The notes: a model not told the origin generated them from the sequence alone. Positions 22,933-31,809 are shown, counted from the first letter of the stretch. The stretch: 48,120 nucleotides of DNA from JAJPXC01 sp964628905 (GCA_964628905.1 CAZVNS010000013.1:1-48120); one strand, 5' to 3'. A program made the numbers and translations.

Positions 22933-24171
22933 TTAGGGGAAGAGGTGGCGGTAGATGCGGTCGGTGGCGCCGAGGTGGTGGGAAATGTAGGCTGAGGCGG
23001 CGCCGCCGGAGCGGACTCGGAGCGCGGGGTCGGAGTGGAGTTGGTCGAGGGTGCGGGTGGCGGAGTCAGCGTCGGCGATGGTGTAGGCTGCGGAGCAGGC
23101 TATCAGGTCGGCGGCTTCTTTGAATTTGCCATGTTTGGGACCGAACACCACGGGGATGCCGTAGACGGCGGCCTCGTTGATATTGTGTATCCCGGTGCCG
23201 AACCCGCCGCCGATGTAGGCCACGTCGGCAAGCCGGTAGAGGCGCGACAGCAGTCCGAAGGAGTCGATGATCACGGCCTTGATCGCGGGGTTAGAGGCAT
23301 CGGCGTCGGTCCACTCCGACAGTAGACGCGACTGGCCGTCGATGCGGCTGCGTAGCACCTCAAGGCGGTGGTCGTCAAATTGGTGAGGGGCGATGATGGC
23401 GCACACGTCAGGGTGGGCGTTGAGCCAGGGGATATACAGATCCTCGTCAGGCTCCCAGCTGCTGCCGGCCACCAGGGTGAAGCGTCCGCGGCAGAAGTCG
23501 CGCAGGGCGGCTGCTCCTCCATCGGGCAGGTTCTTGACGTCGTTTACGCGGTCGAGGCGTGTGTCGCCGTTGATGGTGACGTTGGTGAGCCCTATGCCTT
23601 GAAGCAGCTGCTGCGATGTCTCATCTTGCACAAACATGTGGTCGAAGCATCGTAGCATCTTGCGGAACATCCCACCCCAGGGGCGGAAGAAGATCTGTCG
23701 CGGGCGGAATATGGCCGAGATGAGGTAGGTGGGGATATGGCGCTCGCGTAGCTGCTGAAGATAGTTGCCCCAAAACTCATATTTGATGAATATGGCCATC
23801 TCGGGACGGAGTATGTCGACGAGGCGGCGGGCGTTGCGGGGTGTGTCGAAGGGGAGGTAGACCACCACATCGGCCAGGTCGTAGTCCTTGCGCACCTCGT
23901 AGCCTGAGGGGGAGAAGAACGACAGGCAGATGCGCATCTCGGGTTGCTGAGCCTTGATTTTCTCAAACAGTGGCCGCCCCTGCTCAAATTCGCCGAGCGA
24001 CGATGCGTGGATCCACACCCAGCGTCCGGGATGCGACTCCACGGCTTGGCGCAGGCGCTCGAAGGTGTGGCGCTGACCCTCCACCATGGTTTTGACCTTG
24101 GTGGAGCGGAGTGCTGCCAATCGGGCGGCTCCGGCGTAGCAGTGCAGACCTATATTGTAAAGCGGTGACAC
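22933..24171 (-). CDS. waaA: 3-deoxy-D-manno-octulosonic acid (Kdo) transferase
   Basis: A 412-residue GT-B glycosyltransferase of the inner membrane that adds Kdo to the lipid A precursor. N-terminal helix, then the signature WVWIHASSLGEFEQGRPLFE with the catalytic Glu, LPFDTPRNARRLVDILRPE, FIKYEFWGNYL and the C-terminal nucleotide-binding part (YIGGGFGTGIHNINEAAVYG, VVFGPKHGKFKEA). Ten bases downstream of gltX, so probably co-transcribed. Together with kdsC in the same window it supports ordinary Kdo-containing LPS or lipooligosaccharide. Confidence 0.94.
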   Translation of the reverse strand: MSPLYNIGLHCYAGAARLAALRSTKVKTMVEGQRHTFERLRQAVESHPGRWVWIHASSLGEFEQGRPLFEKIKAQQPEMRICLSFFSPSGYEVRKDYDLADVVVYLPFDTPRNARRLVDILRPEMAIFIKYEFWGNYLQQLRERHIPTYLISAIFRPRQIFFRPWGGMFRKMLRCFDHMFVQDETSQQLLQGIGLTNVTINGDTRLDRVNDVKNLPDGGAAALRDFCRGRFTLVAGSSWEPDEDLYIPWLNAHPDVCAIIAPHQFDDHRLEVLRSRIDGQSRLLSEWTDADASNPAIKAVIIDSFGLLSRLYRLADVAYIGGGFGTGIHNINEAAVYGIPVVFGPKHGKFKEAADLIACSAAYTIADADSATRTLDQLHSDPALRVRSGGAASAYISHHLGATDRIYRHLFP

Positions 24172-24181
24172 GCTGCGTTGT

Positions 24182-25699
24182 TTATGGTTGGGGGATGGCT
24201 GCGATGGCGGCCTCTACGCGGCGGGCTGTCTCGTCGATGCCCATCAGCTCGGTGATGTCAAACATGTGGGGGCCGCGGCATACTCCCACCACAGCCAGGC
24301 GCAGGGCGTTCATCACATTGCCCAGGTGGTAGCCGTTGCCGCTGATCCATGCGAGCACTGCCTCTTCGGCGGGCTTTGACTCCAGCGAGGGTAGTGAGCG
24401 CATCTTCTCGATGAGGGCGCGGAGTATGGCGGGGGTGTCGGCGCTCCAGCGTTTCTTCACATCCTTCTCGGCGTAGGTGGTGGGCGCTTCGAAGAAGAAT
24501 TGCCCTTGTTCCCAAAGGTCGTCGAGCAGGTTGGCGCGGCCCTTGACCATGGCCACGGCACGGCGTATGTAGTCGTCGGTGAAGTTGTCGGGGTCGACGC
24601 CATGATCGCGCATCACGCCCTTGAACTGCTCGGCGAGCTCGGCCTCATCAATCATCTGGAGGTATTCGTGGTTAAACCATTTGCCTTTCTCGAAGTTGAA
24701 GCGTGCGCCGGAGCGTGAGCAGTGGTCGAATGAGAATTTCCGGATCAACTCGTCCATCGACATTATCTCGGTGTCGTCGCCGGGGTTCCAGCCTAAGAGC
24801 GCCAGGAAGTTGATGACGGCCTGGGGCAGGTAGCCCTTCTCGCGGTAGCCTGATGAAATCTCGCCGGATTTGGGGTCGTGCCACTCCAGGGGGAACACCG
24901 GGAAGCCCAGGCGGTCGCCGTCGCGTTTCGACAGCTTTCCTTTGCCGTCGGGTTTGAGCAGCAGGGGGAGGTGGACGAATGCGGGAGCCTCCCAGCCGAA
25001 TGCCTCATACAGTAGGGTGTGGAGGGGTGATGAGGGGAGCCACTCCTCACCGCGGATCACGTGGGTGATCTTCATAAGATGGTCGTCGACGATGTTGGCC
25101 AGGTGATAAGTGGGAAGGTCGTCGGCGCTCTTGTAGAGCACTTTATCGTCGAGCACGTCGGAGTTGATGGTCACCTTGCCGCGAAGCAGGTCGTTGACCT
25201 CCACGTTGCGTCCCGGCTCGATTTTGAATCGCACCACGTGGGGCGTGCCGTCATCAATCAATGCTTTGACCTCGTCGGGGCTCATAGTGAGCGAGTTGCG
25301 CATCTGCCCGCGAGTCTTGGCATCGTATTGGAAGTTGGGGGTGGCGGCTCGTGCGGCCTCAAGCTCCTCGGGTGTGTCGAAGGCTATGTAGGCTTTGCCG
25401 TTGTCGAGCAGATATTTGACCCACTCGCGGTAGATGTCGCGGCGCTCGCTCTGCTTGTAGGGGCCGTAGACCCCACCCTCGCGCACGCCTTCGTCAATCT
25501 CGATGCCGAGCCAGCGCAGGGCTTCGTTGATATATTCCTCAGCTCCGGGGACGAAACGGTGTGAGTCGGTGTCCTCGATGCGGAGTATCATCTTGCCCCC
25601 TTGCTGGCGGGCGAAGAGGTAGTTGTAGAGGGCGGTGCGGACACCGCCGATATGCAGTGGCCCTGTGGGTGACGGGGCGAAACGTACGCGTACTTCCAT
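24182..25699 (-). CDS. gltX: Glutamyl-tRNA synthetase
   Basis: Charges tRNA-Glu. A 505-residue class I synthetase: VRFAPSPTGPLHIGGVRTAL contains the HIGH-type site at residues 16-19, and KLSKRDGDR (255-263) is the KMSKS-type loop. RIEDTDSHRFVPGAEEYI is also typical. The C-terminal anticodon-binding helical domain is complete. The leader region (25700-25798) is taken up by the 10-bp repeat and no -7 box is visible there, so it may be read through from ychF. Confidence 0.96.
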   Translation of the reverse strand: MEVRVRFAPSPTGPLHIGGVRTALYNYLFARQQGGKMILRIEDTDSHRFVPGAEEYINEALRWLGIEIDEGVREGGVYGPYKQSERRDIYREWVKYLLDNGKAYIAFDTPEELEAARAATPNFQYDAKTRGQMRNSLTMSPDEVKALIDDGTPHVVRFKIEPGRNVEVNDLLRGKVTINSDVLDDKVLYKSADDLPTYHLANIVDDHLMKITHVIRGEEWLPSSPLHTLLYEAFGWEAPAFVHLPLLLKPDGKGKLSKRDGDRLGFPVFPLEWHDPKSGEISSGYREKGYLPQAVINFLALLGWNPGDDTEIMSMDELIRKFSFDHCSRSGARFNFEKGKWFNHEYLQMIDEAELAEQFKGVMRDHGVDPDNFTDDYIRRAVAMVKGRANLLDDLWEQGQFFFEAPTTYAEKDVKKRWSADTPAILRALIEKMRSLPSLESKPAEEAVLAWISGNGYHLGNVMNALRLAVVGVCRGPHMFDITELMGIDETARRVEAAIAAIPQP

Positions 25700-25704
25700 T
25701 GTGA

Positions 25705-25796
25705 TTGAGCTTTATTGAGATTGAGGTCGATTTAACTCGATTTATCTCGATTTAAGTCGAATTAAATCGATTTAAATCGGATTAAGTCGAATTGGT
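25705..25796. repeat. 10-bp TCGA-phased intergenic repeat, locus 2
   Basis: TCGA (once TCGG) begins at 25727, 25737, 25747, 25757, 25767, 25777 and 25787, seven units exactly 10 bp apart with consensus TCGATTTAAN. Two TTGA units 10 bp apart (25705, 25715) precede it. It fills the whole ychF-gltX spacer. Confidence 0.85.
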
Positions 25797-25798
25797 GA

Positions 25799-26902
25799 TT
25801 AAACATTAAAGAGGAAATGCATGATGTCGCCATCCTGCACCACATATTCCTTGCCTTCGAGGCCCATCTTGCCCGCTTCCTTGACGCCTTTCTCGCCACC
25901 GAGGTTTACGAAGTCGTCGTATTTGATGACCTCGGCGCGGATGAAGCCTTTCTCGAAGTCGGTGTGGATTATGCCGGCGGCCTGCGGGGCTTTGGTGCCG
26001 CGCATGAATGTCCAGGCACGCACCTCGTCGGACCCGGCGGTGAAGTATGTCTGGAGGTTGAGCAGGGCGTAAGCGGTGCGTATCAGGCGCGACACGCCTG
26101 ACTCTTGCAAACCCATCTCGGCGAGGAATTCCTGGCGCTCCTCCCATGTGTCGAGTTCGGCTATGTCGCTCTCGGCCTGAGCGGCCACCACGAGTATCTG
26201 CGCGTCTTCATCCTTGACGGCCTCGCGCACGGCCTCGACATACTTGTTGCCACTGACGGCTGAGGCGTCGTCGACGTTGCACACATACATCACGGGCTTG
26301 GAGGTGAGCAGGAAGAGGTCGCGGGCAAAACGCTGCTCATCGACGGTGTCGAACGTGACGGTGCGTGCGGGCAACCCCTGCTCGAGGGCTTCCTTAAACT
26401 TCAGGAGCACGTCGTATTGCATCTTTGCCACCTTGTCGCCACCGGTCTGAGCCTGCTTCTGGGCGCGGGCTATGCGCGAGTCGATGGTCTCGAGGTCCTT
26501 GATTTGGAGCTCATAGTCGATGATCTCCTTGTCGCGCACGGGGTCGACGGTGCCGTCGACGTGGGTGATGTTGTCGTCGTCGAAGCAGCGGAGCACATGG
26601 AGTATGGCGTCGGTTTCGCGGATGTTGGCCAGAAATTTGTTGCCTAATCCTTCACCCTTGCTGGCGCCTTTGACCAGGCCGGCGATGTCGACGATTTCGA
26701 CAGTTGCTGGCACCACGCTTTTGGGCTGGCACATCTCGACGAGCTTGTTGAGGCGCTTATCGGGCACTGTGATGACACCCACGTTGGGCTCGATGGTGCA
26801 GAAGGGGAAGTTGGCCGACTGGGCCTTGGCGTTGGAGAGGCAGTTAAAGAGGGTGGACTTGCCCACGTTGGGCAGTCCCACTATTCCACATTGAAGTGAC
26901 AT
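25799..26902 (-). CDS. ychF: YchF/Obg-family redox-regulated ATPase
   Basis: A 367-residue P-loop protein, the usual length. G1 GLPNVGKSTLF (9-19), switch segment SANFPFCTIEPNVG, G3 DIAGLVKGASKGEGLGN, and the NVDD segment in place of the NKxD of true GTPases, consistent with ATP preference. The C-terminal TGS domain ends EYVVQDGDIMHFLFNV. Binds ribosomes and is implicated in stress responses. Has its own weak -7 box (TATCTTCG, 26932-26939). Confidence 0.95.
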   Translation of the reverse strand: MSLQCGIVGLPNVGKSTLFNCLSNAKAQSANFPFCTIEPNVGVITVPDKRLNKLVEMCQPKSVVPATVEIVDIAGLVKGASKGEGLGNKFLANIRETDAILHVLRCFDDDNITHVDGTVDPVRDKEIIDYELQIKDLETIDSRIARAQKQAQTGGDKVAKMQYDVLLKFKEALEQGLPARTVTFDTVDEQRFARDLFLLTSKPVMYVCNVDDASAVSGNKYVEAVREAVKDEDAQILVVAAQAESDIAELDTWEERQEFLAEMGLQESGVSRLIRTAYALLNLQTYFTAGSDEVRAWTFMRGTKAPQAAGIIHTDFEKGFIRAEVIKYDDFVNLGGEKGVKEAGKMGLEGKEYVVQDGDIMHFLFNV

Positions 26903-26931
26903 TTGTTGAGTCTTTTGTGATAATTTTGGCG

Positions 26932-26939
26932 CGAAGATA
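26932..26939 (-). promoter_or_regulatory. -7-like box (TATCTTCG) of ychF
   Basis: One base off TAnnTTTG on the minus strand; leader of about 24 bases to the ychF ATG. Confidence 0.45.
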
Positions 26940-26947
26940 CAAAATTT

Positions 26948-27301
26948 TTACCATTCAATCTTTACCGCCACGTCATCCATTTGCGCCGGGATCGGTGGTT
27001 TGAGCTTGGCCACGCGCACCAAGCCCCCTTCGATTTTGGGGAATTGGTCGAGCAGGCTCTGGCGTATGCGTCCGGCCACATGCTCCAATAAGGTGGAGGG
27101 GGTGGCCATCTCATCCTTGATAATCTCCACGGCATCAGCATAGTTGAGTGTGTCGCTGACATCGTCGTTGGCGATGGCGGCTTCTGCGGGATAGCGCAGG
27201 TGCACAGTCACGGTGAAATCGTTGCCTACCGAGCGCTCTTGCATCAGCACGCCGTGTCGGGCACGGATTTTCAAGTTGTTGATCTCAATGGTGGTTGTCA
27301 T
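26948..27301 (-). CDS. folB: Dihydroneopterin aldolase
   Basis: A 117-residue enzyme of folate synthesis that splits dihydroneopterin to 6-hydroxymethyl-dihydropterin and glycolaldehyde. RARHGVLMQERSVGNDFTV carries the pterin-binding Glu, DTLNYADAVEII and TLLEHVAGRI the active-site Tyr and Glu, and LKPPIPAQMDDVAVKI the catalytic Lys. The length is typical of the octameric enzyme. A perfect TATATTTG box lies at 27319-27326, giving a leader of about 12 bases. Confidence 0.94.
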   Translation of the reverse strand: MTTTIEINNLKIRARHGVLMQERSVGNDFTVTVHLRYPAEAAIANDDVSDTLNYADAVEIIKDEMATPSTLLEHVAGRIRQSLLDQFPKIEGGLVRVAKLKPPIPAQMDDVAVKIEW

Positions 27302-27318
27302 GGCGTCAAATTTTCACG

Positions 27319-27326
27319 CAAATATA
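27319..27326 (-). promoter_or_regulatory. -7 box (TATATTTG) of folB
   Basis: Exact TAnnTTTG match on the minus strand, 17 bases before the folB ATG. Confidence 0.6.
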
Positions 27327-27375
27327 ATGCAATTCTTTATGAATTCCTATAGTTATACACTTCAACATGTCCGCC

Positions 27376-27422
27376 GGCCTAAGACCCCATTCATAAAAAT
27401 TTTATGAATGGGGTCTTAGGCC
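27376..27422 (-). terminator. 47-bp perfect palindrome at the histidine kinase stop codon
   Basis: Arms of 23 bases pair without a mismatch around a single central A (27399), beginning GGCCTAAGACCCCATTC. The right arm contains the kinase stop codon and the preceding Ala codon. The A4/T4 centre means the RNA would fold into one long uninterrupted hairpin. Probably a terminator separating the kinase from folB, unusually long for one. Confidence 0.65.
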
Positions 27423-28624
27423 CGGGGGAGGTCGATGCGGAAGGTGGTGCCGCGGCCAGGCTCTGAGGCGGCTACGTAGATTTTGCCGGAGTGGTATTGC
27501 TCGACGATGCGTTTGGCCAGGGTCAGGCCCAGACCCCAACCGCGCTTCTTGGTGGTGTAGCCCGGGGTAAACACCGTCTTCTGACGCTTGCGGGGGATGC
27601 CTCGGCCGGTGTCGCTTACCTCCACGTAGGGAGTGCCGTGGGAGTTGACGGCGGTGGTTACGGTGATTGAGCCTGAGCCCTCCATGGCGTCGACGGCGTT
27701 CTTGATGAGGTTTTCCATCACCCACTCAAACAGTGGTGCTGAGGCCATCACCTGTGGGTCGTCGGGGGTGAGCCGAAGGGTGAAGTTGATGCGGCTTGAG
27801 ATGCGTGAGCGCATGTATTCCGAGGCTTTCTCTACCACTGAGTTGAGCGACTCCCGCTCCATCTGCGGCTTCGAGCCGATCTTGGAGAAGCGCGATGCTA
27901 TGGTATTGAGGCGGTTGACGTCCTTGTCCATCTCGTGCACGGTGTCTGGATCCACTCCGAGGCTCTCGAGCAGCTCCACCCACGCCAGGAGCGAGGATAT
28001 GGGCGTGCCCAACTGGTGTGCCGTCTCCTTCGATAGGCCCACCCATACCTTATTCTGCTCGGCCTTCTTGGTCGAGAGCACGGCGAAGTAGACCACGGCC
28101 ACAAACGCCAGCATCACAAGCAGCTGTATGTAGGGGTAGTAGCTCAGGCGGGTGAGCATCTTGGAGTCTTCGTAGTAGAGGTAATACGACATCTCGGGGG
28201 CAATCTCGATCTCGATGCGGTTGCGCGAGCCTTTGAGCTCTGAGAGGCGTTGCTGCAGGTATTCCTGGTTGCGGGGTGTGAACTCCTGGACGTTGATGTT
28301 GGTGGAGTCAGCGGGGTCGGGGAGGTCAAAGTTGCGTTGCTGCAATATCACGTCGCTTTCGTCGACGAGCAGCACGGGGATGTTGTTGTTGCGCTCGGTG
28401 ATCGACGACAGGAAGCGCGACGCAGGGCTCTCCTCGTCGGAGAACATCGTCTGGTCGACCAGCGCCTTTGTGGCGTCGGCCCATATCTCCATGCGCTCGC
28501 GCTCCTGGGCGGCCAGGTCGGTCACCAGGTTGTTTGACACGTACAGAAACAGGACTACCACCCCCACCGAAAGCAGCAGGAACAGCACTCGCCCATATCG
28601 CTGTATGTCATATATGTTAGCCAT
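27416..28624 (-). CDS. Membrane sensor histidine kinase (orphan)
   Basis: A 402-residue two-component sensor. A membrane helix at about 12-30, a periplasmic sensor of about 130 residues, a second helix at about 164-184 and no obvious HAMP domain. The H box KETAHQLGTPISSLLAWVEL gives the phospho-accepting H203. The N box is VMENLIKNAVDAMEG, and the G boxes are VSDTGRGIPRKRQ and GWGLGLTLAKRI. No response regulator is nearby, so its partner is elsewhere. It overlaps the upstream HAD hydrolase gene by 8 bases, suggesting co-expression. Confidence 0.9.
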   Translation of the reverse strand: MANIYDIQRYGRVLFLLLSVGVVVLFLYVSNNLVTDLAAQERERMEIWADATKALVDQTMFSDEESPASRFLSSITERNNNIPVLLVDESDVILQQRNFDLPDPADSTNINVQEFTPRNQEYLQQRLSELKGSRNRIEIEIAPEMSYYLYYEDSKMLTRLSYYPYIQLLVMLAFVAVVYFAVLSTKKAEQNKVWVGLSKETAHQLGTPISSLLAWVELLESLGVDPDTVHEMDKDVNRLNTIASRFSKIGSKPQMERESLNSVVEKASEYMRSRISSRINFTLRLTPDDPQVMASAPLFEWVMENLIKNAVDAMEGSGSITVTTAVNSHGTPYVEVSDTGRGIPRKRQKTVFTPGYTTKKRGWGLGLTLAKRIVEQYHSGKIYVAASEPGRGTTFRIDLPRA

Positions 28625-29459
28625 AATAGTCGTGGTAGATGAAGCGGGCCACGGAGTCGGCGTTGTTGCGGCCGATCACTATGTCGGCGGCATCCTTGAC
28701 CTCGGGAATGGCGTTGTCGACGGCCACGGCCACGTCGGCGATCTGCATCATCGGCAGGTCGTTGGCGGAGTCGCCGAAGCAAACGATACGTGTCGCCCCT
28801 TCGCGCTTGGCCAGCTGCTTTATGGCCATGGCCTTGGACACCGTCGATGAGAACACCTCGATCACTGCCACGTCGTGGTTGAAGATGTCGAGGTAGGAGT
28901 AGACGGCGCAGTCCACGCGGCTGCGCAGGGTCTCAGCCAAGGGATAGACGTGCTTGGCTCGCCCCATGCCGAAGTAGAGCACGGTGTCGGGTACCGATGT
29001 GGCCTGCTCCACCCACGGCTCGTCGAGGTGGAACTTCTTCAGCTCCAGATGCGAACGCTCCTCCATGAACTGGCGGGCCGGGCGCACCATCTCGCCGTTG
29101 TGGTACACGTGGAGGATGCCGTCGGAGCGGAGGGTGTAGATGAAGGGGTGTACGTCGACCTCGCGGAAGCAGCGCAGGGCCTCGGCAGCCTGAGCGTCAT
29201 CGATAAATTTGGGGTATAGGTATCGACGGCGGTCACGGTCCCACATAGCGGCGCCGGTGAGCACTATTGCGGGCAGCCGCGTGTAGGTGCCGGCGAGCAG
29301 CGGCTCGACGGTGGCGGGCGTGCGGGCGGTGGCCACGGTGATCATGGCTCCGTCGCACACCAGGTCGCTGATCATGGTGGCCGATGTTTCGCTCACTTGT
29401 GAGTCGGTGGTGAGCAGGGTGCCGTCGAGGTCGGTAACGTATAGCGTGGTCGTCTGCAT
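28617..29459 (-). CDS. Cof-type HAD hydrolase
   Basis: A 280-residue HAD phosphatase with a C2B cap. Motif I is YVTDLDGTLLTTD, motif II the Thr in VTVATARTP, and motif IV CFGDSANDLPMMQIADVAVA, followed by VDNAIPEVKDAADIVIG as in the Cof/YbiV family. It would dephosphorylate sugar phosphates, nucleotides or a cofactor precursor; the substrate cannot be told. A TAAATTTG box at 29467-29474 is so close to the ATG that its mRNA may be leaderless. First cistron of an operon with the histidine kinase. Confidence 0.87.
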   Translation of the reverse strand: MQTTTLYVTDLDGTLLTTDSQVSETSATMISDLVCDGAMITVATARTPATVEPLLAGTYTRLPAIVLTGAAMWDRDRRRYLYPKFIDDAQAAEALRCFREVDVHPFIYTLRSDGILHVYHNGEMVRPARQFMEERSHLELKKFHLDEPWVEQATSVPDTVLYFGMGRAKHVYPLAETLRSRVDCAVYSYLDIFNHDVAVIEVFSSTVSKAMAIKQLAKREGATRIVCFGDSANDLPMMQIADVAVAVDNAIPEVKDAADIVIGRNNADSVARFIYHDYYG

Positions 29460-29466
29460 TTCACCG

Positions 29467-29474
29467 CAAATTTA
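29467..29474 (-). promoter_or_regulatory. -7 box (TAAATTTG) of the HAD-kinase operon
   Basis: Exact TAnnTTTG on the minus strand, 7 bases before the ATG at 29459, predicting a leader of only about 0-3 bases. Confidence 0.55.
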
Positions 29475-29501
29475 ACACAATTTCCCCAATCTGCGAAACG
29501 C

Positions 29502-29540
29502 TATAAAAAAGAAAGCACCCGGCGGTGTGGAGCCGGGTGC
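29502..29540 (-). terminator. Intrinsic terminator of der
   Basis: On the minus strand GCACCCGGC/GCCGGGTGC (29515-29523 with 29532-29540) forms a 9-bp stem followed by TTTCTTTTTT. Classic hairpin plus U tract, 22 bases past the der stop. Confidence 0.85.
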
Positions 29541-29562
29541 GGGCATATATGTGTGCTGATGG

Positions 29563-30879
29563 TTATTTCTCGCGCATGAAGATGTTGATGGGGGTGCCGG
29601 TGAAGTCCCAGTTCTCGCGAATCTTGTTCTCGAGGTAGCGGCGGTAGGGTTCCTTGACCCACTGTGGCAGGTTGCAGAAGAAGATGAACGTGGGCACTTG
29701 CGCTCCCTTGAGCATGGTCACGTACTTGATTTTCACGAATTTGCCTTTGTTGGCGGGTGGCGGATAGGCTTCGATGGCTTCGTGCATCACGGTGTTGATC
29801 TGTGAGGTGGGGACGGTGCGCTTACGGTTCTGGTAGACTTGCACGGCGGTCTCTATCACCTTGAAGATGCGCTGCTTGGTCAGCGCTGAGGTGAAGATGA
29901 TGGGGAAGTCGGTGAAGGGTGCGAGGCGGCGGCGTATGGCCTCCTCGAAGTGGCGTATGGCTTCGACCGATTTGTTGTCGACCAGGTCCCACTTGTTGAC
30001 GCACACCACCAGACCCTTCTTGTTGCGCTGGATCAGCGAGAAGATGCTCAGGTCCTGCCCCTCGATGCCGCGGGTGGCGTCGATCATCAGGATGCACACG
30101 TCGGAGGCTTCGATGGCGCGGATCGAGCGGATCACGGAGTAATACTCGATATCCTCGTTGACCTTGCTCTTGCGGCGTATGCCGGCGGTGTCGACCAGGT
30201 AGAAGTCGAGGCCGAATTTGTTGTAGCGTGTGTAGATGGAGTCGCGGGTGGTGCCGGCGATATCGGTCACGATGTTGCGATCCTCGCCGATGAATGCGTT
30301 GATCAGCGACGATTTGCCAGCGTTGGGTCGGCCTACGATGGCGAACTTGGGTATATCGTCGAGCTGCTGTGCTTCGTCGTCCTTCTCGGGGAGTTTCTTG
30401 ACCACTTCGTCGAGCAGGTCGCCGGTGCCGAAGCCGCTGACTGCAGACACGGGATATGGCTCACCCAGGCCGAGCTTGTAGAACTCGGGCACGTTGTAGA
30501 GCCAGTCGTTGGAGTCCACCTTGTTGGCCACGAGTATCACGGGCTTGCGCGACTTGCGCAGGATCTCGGCCACATGGTCGTCGAGGTCGGTGACACCGTT
30601 CATGGCGTCGACCACGAAGAGGATTTCGTCGGCCTGCTCGATGGCCAGGTATACTTGCTTGTTGATTTCTGACTCGAAGACGTCGTCGGAGTTTACCACC
30701 CAGCCGCCGGTGTCGACGATTGAGAACTCCTTGCCATTCCAGTCTACCTTGCCGTACTGGCGGTCGCGGGTGGTGCCGGCGGTGCCGTCGACGATGGCTT
30801 GGCGGGTCTGGGTCAGACGGTTGAATAGTGTGGACTTGCCCACATTGGGGCGTCCTACGATAGCTACGAGTTGACTCAT
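29563..30879 (-). CDS. der: Ribosome-assembly GTPase Der (EngA)
   Basis: A 438-residue protein with two GTPase domains in tandem, unique to Der, needed for 50S subunit maturation. First domain G1 GRPNVGKST (9-17), G3 DTGGW, G4 NKVD; second domain G1 GRPNAGKSS (183-191), G3 DTAGI, G4 NKWD. The C-terminal KH-like domain ends in NFDFTGTPINIFMREK-like sequence. Follows era by 39 bases in the conserved fabH-era-der order. Confidence 0.97.
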   Translation of the reverse strand: MSQLVAIVGRPNVGKSTLFNRLTQTRQAIVDGTAGTTRDRQYGKVDWNGKEFSIVDTGGWVVNSDDVFESEINKQVYLAIEQADEILFVVDAMNGVTDLDDHVAEILRKSRKPVILVANKVDSNDWLYNVPEFYKLGLGEPYPVSAVSGFGTGDLLDEVVKKLPEKDDEAQQLDDIPKFAIVGRPNAGKSSLINAFIGEDRNIVTDIAGTTRDSIYTRYNKFGLDFYLVDTAGIRRKSKVNEDIEYYSVIRSIRAIEASDVCILMIDATRGIEGQDLSIFSLIQRNKKGLVVCVNKWDLVDNKSVEAIRHFEEAIRRRLAPFTDFPIIFTSALTKQRIFKVIETAVQVYQNRKRTVPTSQINTVMHEAIEAYPPPANKGKFVKIKYVTMLKGAQVPTFIFFCNLPQWVKEPYRRYLENKIRENWDFTGTPINIFMREK

Positions 30880-30918
30880 GTTGTGGTTATGAGGGGTTGT
30901 GTGGGTTGATACTTGTGG

Positions 30919-31809
30919 TTATTCGATATAGCCGAAGGCTTTGAGCTTGTTCTCGCGGTTGCGCCAGTTGGGCTCGACCTTGACGAAGAGCTCGAGGTAG
31001 ACCCGCTTGCCGAAGAATGTCTCGATATCCTTGCGGGCCTCGGTGCCTACCTTCTTGAGCTTTGAGCCGCCGCGGCCGATGAGGATGCCCTTCTGGGAGT
31101 CGCGCTCCACGTAGATGACGGCCATGATGTGGATGGCGCCCTCCTTCTCGTCGAATTTCTCTACGATCACCTCGGTGGAGTAGGGCACTTCCTTGTCGTA
31201 GTTGAGGAGTATCTTCTCGCGGATGATCTCGGTGACGAAGAAGCGCGCGGGCTTGTCGGTCAGCGCGTCCTTGCCGAAGTAAGGTGGATTGACCGGGAGC
31301 AGCTCCACGATGCGCGCCATCAGGTTGGCCACGTTGAAGCGCTCTTTGGCCGATGTGGGGAATATCTCGGCGTTGGGGAGGAGCTCCTGCCAGCGGGCCA
31401 CGATGGCTTCGAGGTCGGCCTGGCTCTTGACGAGGTCTATCTTGTTGATTACCAGTAGCACAGGCACTTTCTCCTTGGCTACTTTGGCGAGGAATTCGGC
31501 GTTTTTGGTGGAATCCTCGACAACGTCGGTGACGTAGAGGAGTATGTCGGCGTCGGTCAGGGCTCCTTCGGAGAAGTTGAGCATGCTCTCCTGGAGCTTG
31601 TACTTGGGGGAGAGCACTCCGGGGGTGTCGGAGAATACTATCTGATACTCAGGGGTGTTGACGATGCCCATGATGCGGTGGCGTGTGGTTTGGGCCTTTG
31701 AGGTGATGATGCTCACGCGCTCACCCACAAGGTCGTTCATCAGGGTTGATTTTCCTACGTTGGGGTTGCCTACGATGTTGACGAAACCCGCTTTATGTTC
31801 TTCAGCCAT
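30919..31809 (-). CDS. era: Ribosome-assembly GTPase Era
   Basis: A 296-residue GTPase that binds the 3' end of 16S rRNA during 30S assembly. G1 GNPNVGKST (14-22), G3 DTPGV, G4 NKID. The C-terminal KH domain shows the RNA-binding loop KGILIGRGGSKLKKVGTEAR. Length is typical. Lies between fabH and der in the same direction. Confidence 0.97.
   Translation of the reverse strand: MAEEHKAGFVNIVGNPNVGKSTLMNDLVGERVSIITSKAQTTRHRIMGIVNTPEYQIVFSDTPGVLSPKYKLQESMLNFSEGALTDADILLYVTDVVEDSTKNAEFLAKVAKEKVPVLLVINKIDLVKSQADLEAIVARWQELLPNAEIFPTSAKERFNVANLMARIVELLPVNPPYFGKDALTDKPARFFVTEIIREKILLNYDKEVPYSTEVIVEKFDEKEGAIHIMAVIYVERDSQKGILIGRGGSKLKKVGTEARKDIETFFGKRVYLELFVKVEPNWRNRENKLKAFGYIE

Noticed and set aside
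25705..25796. TCGA array considered as a CRISPR or integron site
   Set aside because: The unit is 10 bp with no unique spacers, and no cas or integrase gene is near.
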